NCBI GenBank assembly: GCA_002304845.1
Contig: DBPM01000012.1
Coordinates: 993-11,947, forward strand
Direction of reading: 5' to 3'
DNA from: Candidatus Shapirobacteria bacterium UBA1420
GTDB taxonomy: Bacteria > Patescibacteriota > Microgenomatia > UBA12405
DNA: 10,955 nt
Position 1 is the stretch's first letter, and each line of letters opens with the position of its first letter. Under the pieces are notes generated by a model. The model saw nothing but the letters and a program-made list of their open reading frames with translations, was not told the origin of the DNA and did not search any database. This document shows, in pieces, positions 6,458-10,955 of the stretch. The translations under genes and the position numbers were made by a program.

Positions 6458-6855
6458 AAATAGCGGTGGTGGGGAGCAGAAGAATGAGCGCTTATGGCCG
6501 GGAGATAATTGGGCAATTAATGGCCGAATTGAAGCATGAAGAGGTAGTGACCATAGAGGTGAGTGGTTGTAATCGAGAAGTGATGAAATGGGGAGCCAAA
6601 AAAATTTTTAAGGGTAACGATTTTGAGAAGTTGAATGAAGAAGTGGCAAATTATGCGGATAAATTGATAGTAGTTGAGGGTGGTAAGCAGAGTGGGACGT
6701 TGTTATTGGCGGAAAAATTTGCGGAAAAAGGGAAGTCGGTATACGGAATTGTAGGCAGAATTAATGAAGAAAATAGTTTTGCCCCGAATTGGTTGGTGGC
6801 TCAAGGAGCGATACCTATCGTGGAGATTGAACGCTTGACAGAGATATTACAATAG
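6454..6855 (+). CDS. Short DprA/Smf-like (SLOG-fold) protein
   Basis: This 133-residue protein has a Rossmann-type start, MKIAVVGSRRMSAYG, matching the GSR..s.yG motif of DprA. Its second half, LIVVEGGKQSGTLLLAEKFA (71-90) followed by GIVGRI and NWLVAQGAIPI, parallels the DprA pattern 'lVvEa..kSGsLiTA..A...gr.V.avPG...n.Li..GA'. DprA loads RecA on incoming single-stranded DNA; typical members have about 300-380 residues. Here the middle (GID..AH, GG.TIAVLg) is reduced and the FxxRNR motif reads FEKLNEE (57-63). No SAM or winged-helix domain is present. It may be a minimal DprA or a related nucleotide-binding SLOG protein. Position directly before topA is the common dprA-topA order and supports the DprA link. 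Translation is coupled to PBP2 by a 4-bp ATGA overlap; no Shine-Dalgarno site is clear. Confidence 0.72.
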   Translation: MKIAVVGSRRMSAYGREIIGQLMAELKHEEVVTIEVSGCNREVMKWGAKKIFKGNDFEKLNEEVANYADKLIVVEGGKQSGTLLLAEKFAEKGKSVYGIVGRINEENSFAPNWLVAQGAIPIVEIERLTEILQ

Positions 6856-8850
6856 ATGACAATGTCAAAGATGAATAAACGGTTACTAATAGTGGAGTCT
6901 CCAACCAAGGCGAAAACTATTTCCAAGTATTTGGGAAAGGATTTTGAAGTGATGGCAACAGTGGGACATTTTCGGGATCTGCCCCAGAATAAAATGGGGG
7001 TGGATTTGAAGAGTTTTGAGATTGAGTATGTATTGGATCCTAAAAAAAAGGAAGTAATTTCTCAATTGGGAAGATTGTCGTCAAAGGCAGACGAGATTTT
7101 TTTAGCCTCTGATCCGGACCGGGAAGGAGAGGCAATTGCGTGGCATGTGGAGTGGTTATTGACTGAGGGTCAAAAAAAGAAAATTAAAGAAGAGAAAATT
7201 GCTAGAGTATCTTTTCATGAAATTACTAAAGAAGCGGTGGAAGCGGCACTAAAGAAAGCGGCCAAAATTGATATGAATTTGGTGAATGCTCAACAAGGAA
7301 GACGAGTGTTGGATCGGGTGGTAGGGTATTCCTTATCACCGGTGTTATGGAAAAAAGTACGAAGAGGTTTGTCAGCGGGACGGGTCCAGTCGGTAGCGGT
7401 GAGATTAATTTGTGAGCGAGAAAAAGAAATAGAAAAATTTGCCCGGGAGAAATTTTTTAAGATTAAAGCGGTGTTTAAAAAGGGAGCTAAGTTTGAAGCC
7501 GAACTTGTTAAGATTGGAAATAAAAATTTTATCAGCAGTCAGAGATTAAAGTTGTTTGATGGCAGTTATACTTTTTCAAAATCACTTTTTACCAGTAAAT
7601 CTGAGGCAGAAAAGTATGAGTCTGAACTAGAAAAAGAATTTACAGTTAAGGCGATTAAAAGTCGTCAATCGAGTAAAAGTCCGGTACCGGCTTTTACAAC
7701 TTCGAAATTACAACAGGCCGGGGCCAGACGTTTTGGATGGTCGGGAAAACAAACCATGACTTTGGCACAAAGATTATATGAACAGGGTTTAATTACGTAT
7801 CATCGAACGGATTCAGTCTATTTATCAGACAAGGCGATTAAGGAGTTTCGTGAATATATCGGTAAAAATTATGGACAGGATTATGTGGCGGAAAAGGTTA
7901 GGGTTTATAAAAACCGATCCAAAAATGCTCAAGAAGCTCATGAGGCAATCAGACCAACTCGGGTAGCGGTTAAAACACCCGAAGGATTGGATGCCAAAGA
8001 GACAAAATTGTATCAGCTGATTTGGCAACGAGCGGTGGCGACGCAAGCGGCGAGTGCGCGCTTGGAAAGTAGCAGTATCGAGTTGGGTAATGGTAATTCG
8101 ATTTTTAAAGCTGGTGGTTTGAGAGTGCTTTTTGATGGATTTTACCGAATTTATGGTGATAAACATGAAGATCAATTATTACCGGAATTGAAAGAAGGAG
8201 AAAAGTTGCAGGCAGAGAAAATATTGATTGAAGAAGGAGAAACGGCCCCGCCACCACGTTATTCGGATGCATCATTGGTGGCATCTTTGGAAAAACAGGG
8301 AATTGGGAGACCTTCGACCTATGCGCCGATTATTTCGACAATTATTGCTAGGCAATATATTGAGAGGGAAGAAGGTAAATTTAAACCGACAGCCTTGGGG
8401 ATAGCCACCAACGAATTTTTAACTAAAAATTTTCCAAAAATTTTATCTTTGCCTTTTACGGCGGAGATGGAGGCAGATTTGGACAAGGTAGCTTTAGGTA
8501 AAACAGAGTGGAAGCAGATGATGAAGCAATTTTGGAGTGAATTTGAACCTGAGGTAAAGAAGGTAGAGGCGGTGGCCGACAGAGTTAAGGTGGCAACCGA
8601 ATCAACGGGTAGACCTTGTCCTGAGTGCAGGCAAGGGGAGTTGGTGATTAGATTGGGTCGATTTGGAAAATTTATTTCTTGCAGTCGTTTTCCGGAGTGT
8701 AAATATACCGCTACTTACCAGGAAAAAGCTGGCTTTAAGTGTCCGAGCTGCGGTAAAGAAGGAGTGATCAAGAGAACCAGAGCCGGGAGGAAGTTTTATG
8801 GTTGCAGTGATTACCCGAATTGTAAGTGGGCTAGTTGGAAGAAACCCTAA
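6856..8850 (+). CDS. topA: DNA topoisomerase I (type IA)
   Basis: Relaxes negative supercoils by transient cutting of one strand. The 664-residue enzyme has the TOPRIM domain with LLIVESPTKAKTISKYLG (Glu14) and SDPDREGEAIAWH (metal site Asp86, Asp88, Glu90), the QQGRRVLDRVVGYSLSP and GLSAGRVQSVAVRLICERE segments, and the active-site GLITYHRTDS with nucleophile Tyr315 (His replaces the Met of E. coli ITYMRTDS). EAHEAIRPT (360-368) and GIGRPSTYAPIISTI (482-496) follow. The C-terminus has two four-cysteine zinc ribbons: Cys588/591/609/615 and Cys629/632/650/656; E. coli has three. The ATG at 6856 abuts the previous stop. In-frame ATGs at 6862 and 6871 are real alternatives; the last gives an N-terminus closest to the family. 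Last gene of the mreB operon; its end overlaps a possible small convergent ORF by 20 bp. Confidence 0.96.
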   Translation: MTMSKMNKRLLIVESPTKAKTISKYLGKDFEVMATVGHFRDLPQNKMGVDLKSFEIEYVLDPKKKEVISQLGRLSSKADEIFLASDPDREGEAIAWHVEWLLTEGQKKKIKEEKIARVSFHEITKEAVEAALKKAAKIDMNLVNAQQGRRVLDRVVGYSLSPVLWKKVRRGLSAGRVQSVAVRLICEREKEIEKFAREKFFKIKAVFKKGAKFEAELVKIGNKNFISSQRLKLFDGSYTFSKSLFTSKSEAEKYESELEKEFTVKAIKSRQSSKSPVPAFTTSKLQQAGARRFGWSGKQTMTLAQRLYEQGLITYHRTDSVYLSDKAIKEFREYIGKNYGQDYVAEKVRVYKNRSKNAQEAHEAIRPTRVAVKTPEGLDAKETKLYQLIWQRAVATQAASARLESSSIELGNGNSIFKAGGLRVLFDGFYRIYGDKHEDQLLPELKEGEKLQAEKILIEEGETAPPPRYSDASLVASLEKQGIGRPSTYAPIISTIIARQYIEREEGKFKPTALGIATNEFLTKNFPKILSLPFTAEMEADLDKVALGKTEWKQMMKQFWSEFEPEVKKVEAVADRVKVATESTGRPCPECRQGELVIRLGRFGKFISCSRFPECKYTATYQEKAGFKCPSCGKEGVIKRTRAGRKFYGCSDYPNCKWASWKKP

Positions 8851-8959
8851 TTTGAGGCAAATCAGGATCAGGAGTAAAAGCCAGCCTGAATTCGTCGCCA
8901 AGATGGTTGACGCGATTGTTTTCAATTCTATGAAAAAACTTGGGTTGTTTTTCGGTCAT
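8831..8959 (-). CDS. Possible 42-residue hypothetical protein
   Basis: A minus-strand ORF fills most of the gap between the 79-residue gene and topA. It starts MTEKQPKFFHRIENNRVNH and ends QIRVSSN, with a mixed, protein-like composition and no hydrophobic segment. It begins 11 nt after the stop of the 79-residue gene, so co-transcription is possible. There is no Shine-Dalgarno site, but an AT-rich TTAATA lies 5 nt upstream, the spacing seen at the leaderless starts elsewhere here. It overlaps the 3' end of topA by 20 bp. I do not recognise it, and it could be a chance ORF. Confidence 0.35.
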   Translation of the reverse strand: MTEKQPKFFHRIENNRVNHLGDEFRLAFTPDPDLPQIRVSSN

Positions 8960-8970
8960 ACTTATATTAA

Positions 8971-9210
8971 TTAATAATTACTGGGAATATCTAGAGCAGA
9001 AAGGCCTACTGAGGATACAATCTGGGCAAATTTATCAAATTCTTTCATATCTTTTTCGGTTTTTAACCGAGCAAGTTGTGTGTCAAGAGGACTTAGTTTT
9101 AGGAATTTAACTTCAGTAGTTGCTTCAGTTTCGCGTGATTGAGGTTGAGACCTGGTTTCAGGCATACCCATTAAGCTTGTTGGTTTATATCCTATAGTTT
9201 CTTTAGACAT
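8971..9210 (-). CDS. 79-residue hypothetical protein
   Basis: I do not recognise this protein. It starts MSKETIGYKPTSLMGMPE. Residues about 18-35 are polar, Ser/Thr/Glu-rich and probably disordered. Residues about 36-75 (FLKLSPLDTQLARLKTEK and onward to VSSVGLSALDIP) look able to form one or two amphipathic helices. There is no signal peptide, membrane segment or cysteine. A TTGACA/TATATT promoter lies upstream, giving a leader of about 25-30 nt without an obvious Shine-Dalgarno site. The G-over-C excess on the plus strand is weaker here (my hand count 50 G, 37 C) than in samples of neighbouring genes. It lies between topA and the TraG-like ATPase. A small regulatory or accessory protein is possible, but no function can be assigned. 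Confidence 0.65.
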   Translation of the reverse strand: MSKETIGYKPTSLMGMPETRSQPQSRETEATTEVKFLKLSPLDTQLARLKTEKDMKEFDKFAQIVSSVGLSALDIPSNY

Positions 9211-9241
9211 ATGTTTTTTTAAAATGTGTATATTTAATATA

Positions 9242-9271
9242 AATATAGGATAGTCTTATAATATTTGTCAA
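9242..9271 (-). promoter_or_regulatory. Sigma-70-type promoter of the 79-residue gene
   Basis: Consensus -35 TTGACA (9266-9271) and TATATT (9242-9247) are separated by 18 bp, in the 80-bp AT-rich gap after the ATPase gene. No hairpin terminator is seen in this gap, so read-through from the ATPase gene is also possible. Confidence 0.55.
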
Positions 9272-9290
9272 GAGGCAAATTGAAGCTAGG

Positions 9291-10955
9291 TTAACCCAAT
9301 TTTTTACCCCAGCGTTCTTGGGAATTGCGGATGACTTTGTCTCGACCTTGATTTTTACAGGCTAAGGGAGGGAGAGTAGTGGCGTAAAAAGGGTTTTGAG
9401 TTTCGGAGTCAATACTGAGTTTGCAAATAATCTGGTACTTACCAATTTTAACCAAATCTTCAGCCGGGAACTTGGGGCCGAATTCTTTTTGGAGAATATA
9501 GGCATCTTGGTTGCCGACAATGAAAGATAAGAGAGAACCGACGTTGCCAAAAAGAGCGTCTTGAATAGAGCGATCAAGTTGGGCCATATATTGGTTAGCC
9601 ACAATCAGGTTGAGTTTGAATTTACGAGCTTCAGATAGAATTTTAATAAAGGCTTCGGTGGCAAAATTTTGGAATTCGTCAACATAGAGATAAAAATCGG
9701 AGCGTTCAGATTCGGATTGAAAAACCCGGTTCATGGCGGATAATTGAATTTGGGTAATTAACATGGCACCCAAGAGAGCGGAGTTATCTTCACCAAGTTT
9801 GCCAGTAGACAGGTCGGCAATCAGAATCTTTTTTTGATTCATAATATCTTCAATACGGACCTTGGATTTGGGGTGAGCAATGGTGTTTCTGATTTTACTT
9901 GAGGAAATAAATTGGCCGACTTTGTTGAGGATGGGAGCAACAGCTTCTTGTTGGAATTTATCGTCCATGCGGTCGAATTCATTTTTCCAAAAGTTAACCA
10001 GAGTCTGATTTTTAAGCTGGGAAACGACTTTTTGACGGTAAGGTTTACTGGTTAAAATTTCGACAATATGGGTTAAATCAGAATTGGGAGTGTTGACCAA
10101 GGTGAGAACGGCATTTCTGAGAATATGTTCCAGTCTGGGTCCCCAAGAAATGTTGCCATACAGTTTTTTGAAAATGGAAATAACACCGGAGGCAACCAGC
10201 TCTCGTTGGGAGTCGTTTTGAGCTTCTAGGACATTGAGAGGATAGACATAATCGGGATCGGCGGGATTAAAGTAGCAACAATCATTGATGCGGGAGGCGG
10301 GAATATAGTCAAGAATAGTTTGGCAAAGGTCGCCGTGAGGGTCGATAATGGCGACACCACGGCCTTTTCTGATGTCATCAATGGCCATATTGGCAATAAG
10401 AGTGGTTTTACCGGTACCGGATTTTCCGATGATATAGGTATGACGACGACGATCCTCACCCTCTTTGATACCAAAAATCGCCTCTTGGTTGTGAAATTCA
10501 GTTTTGGCAAAAAAGGTAATTTTAGCTTTTTCTTCATCGGAGAGGCCGGTGGCAACCGGCAGATTTTCCGGGGGGTCGGCAAAGAGGTGTTTACCCCAGG
10601 CAATATTGGGCAGTTTGGTTTGAGAGGTGGGGAAGTGCCAGAGAGCGGAAAGTTCGTCAACATTGAGGATTTGAGTGGAAAGACCGGGTAAAAAAGTACG
10701 CTTAAAAAGTGATTTTTGCAGATTTTTTCGGAACAAAATTCCGGGTTGGGAGCTCTTGAGAAAATTACCACGGGGGTTGGTATAGATACCAAAAGAGGAG
10801 CTGAGAGAATTGAGCAGTCCAGGGTTGTTGCTCATGAGATTGATTTGAGTTAAAAGACCGGGAAATTGGATTTTGCTTTCAAAAATAGCTTTGTCAGGGT
10901 GAGCTTGACGAAAACCTTTTTCTTTGTCGATTAAAATGCCATTTTGAATCAGGGA
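9291..10955 (-). CDS. TraG/VirD4-like (HerA-FtsK superfamily) ATPase, 5' end beyond the window
   Basis: The reading frame stays open to the right edge, so 554 residues are visible and the start is missing; the ATG at 10835 is most likely internal because coding-like sequence (GFRQAHPDKAIFES, PGLLTQINLMSNN) continues upstream of it. In visible numbering the Walker A is IIGKSGTGKTTLI (175-187), followed by AIIDPHGDL (202-210), typical of type IV secretion DNA-binding ATPases. The Walker B is FYLYVDEFQNFA (421-432), then EARKFKLNLIVANQYMAQL and NVGSLLSFIVGNQDA. Such proteins are hexameric pumps that drive DNA or protein through conjugation-type channels. The visible part shows no clear membrane segment. 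No relaxase or other secretion genes are visible in the window, so its partners and substrate are unknown. It could equally be a HerA-like DNA-handling ATPase. The last codon is TAA at 9291-9293. Confidence 0.85.
   Translation of the reverse strand, partial: SLIQNGILIDKEKGFRQAHPDKAIFESKIQFPGLLTQINLMSNNPGLLNSLSSSFGIYTNPRGNFLKSSQPGILFRKNLQKSLFKRTFLPGLSTQILNVDELSALWHFPTSQTKLPNIAWGKHLFADPPENLPVATGLSDEEKAKITFFAKTEFHNQEAIFGIKEGEDRRRHTYIIGKSGTGKTTLIANMAIDDIRKGRGVAIIDPHGDLCQTILDYIPASRINDCCYFNPADPDYVYPLNVLEAQNDSQRELVASGVISIFKKLYGNISWGPRLEHILRNAVLTLVNTPNSDLTHIVEILTSKPYRQKVVSQLKNQTLVNFWKNEFDRMDDKFQQEAVAPILNKVGQFISSSKIRNTIAHPKSKVRIEDIMNQKKILIADLSTGKLGEDNSALLGAMLITQIQLSAMNRVFQSESERSDFYLYVDEFQNFATEAFIKILSEARKFKLNLIVANQYMAQLDRSIQDALFGNVGSLLSFIVGNQDAYILQKEFGPKFPAEDLVKIGKYQIICKLSIDSETQNPFYATTLPPLACKNQGRDKVIRNSQERWGKKLG

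Noticed and set aside
7825..8175. Minus-strand 116-residue ORF inside topA
   Set aside because: Antisense of conserved topoisomerase sequence, with no start signals or recognisable motifs.
8602..8925. Minus-strand 107-residue ORF across the topA end
   Set aside because: It covers the antisense of the zinc ribbons; the cysteine pattern on the plus strand is clearly the real coding frame.
8971..9210. Faint GatC-like look of the 79-residue protein (LARL...EFDKFAQIVSSV)
   Set aside because: Only spacing of a few hydrophobic residues agrees; the N-terminal half is unlike GatC and no gatA or gatB is nearby.
9289..9296. Perfect palindrome GGTTAACC at the end of the ATPase gene
   Set aside because: Eight bases without loop or T-run; too short for a terminator and plausible by chance.
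10226..10792. Long alternative frames inside the ATPase gene (minus 10226-10792, plus 10320-10691)
   Set aside because: They overlap the clear Walker-motif reading frame, and their translations are low-complexity or resemble no family.
10743..10835. ATG at 10835 as the start of the TraG-like ATPase
   Set aside because: The frame is open and coding-like for all 40 codons upstream to the window edge, so the true start most likely lies outside.
1..10955. UGA recoding as seen in some CPR lineages
   Set aside because: TGA terminates fmt, def, mreB and PBP2 at family-typical lengths, and I saw no in-frame TGA needing read-through.

Overview
The window looks like a piece of a small, compact bacterial chromosome, most probably from the Candidate Phyla Radiation (Patescibacteria), perhaps a Microgenomates-like lineage. 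That placement is inference. It rests on very tight gene packing, short versions of housekeeping proteins, a TraG/VirD4-like ATPase in a housekeeping neighbourhood, a membrane O-antigen ligase fused to TPR repeats, and a tiny lysine-rich protein. TGA is used as a normal stop (fmt, def, mreB, PBP2), so the UGA-recoding Gracilibacteria and Absconditabacteria are unlikely. The + strand is G-rich over C whichever way the genes point, which suggests it is the leading replication strand.

Layout. (1) 1-433: the first codons of a site-2-protease-like M50 metalloprotease (minus) diverge from rpmB (bL28). rpmB converges, through a bidirectional terminator, on a 32-residue lysine-rich protein gene (minus, 335-433) that has its own strong promoter and Shine-Dalgarno site. 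(2) 534-1996: fmt (minus) and def (plus), the enzymes that add and remove the N-formyl group of nascent proteins, lie head to head around 35 bp. (3) 1989-3866: a 625-residue O-antigen ligase/TPR membrane protein (minus), overlapping the end of def by 8 bp. (4) 3903-8850: a plus-strand operon of an MreB-like actin, a class B penicillin-binding protein (PBP2), a short DprA/Smf-like protein and topA, all overlapping or abutting. (5) 8831-10955: minus-strand genes, namely a possible 42-residue ORF, a 79-residue orphan, and a TraG/VirD4-like ATPase whose start lies beyond the right edge.

Working together. Fmt and Def handle translation initiation and maturation, with bL28 in the ribosome. MreB and PBP2 build the cell wall. 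TopA and the DprA-like protein handle DNA, in the common dprA-topA order. The ligase/TPR protein probably acts in envelope glycan assembly or glycosylation.

The most distinctive pattern is in the three divergent intergenic regions (23, 35 and 36 bp). Each holds opposing -10-like boxes ending only about 5-7 nt before the start codons, which predicts leaderless mRNAs. The lysine-rich gene instead has a TTGACA -35 box and a full AGGAGG. Also notable are an MreB lacking the usual catalytic glutamate and a minimal DprA-like protein with a degenerate RNR motif. I found no tRNA, rRNA, CRISPR array, insertion sequence or riboswitch. No gene-free stretch exceeds about 100 bases.
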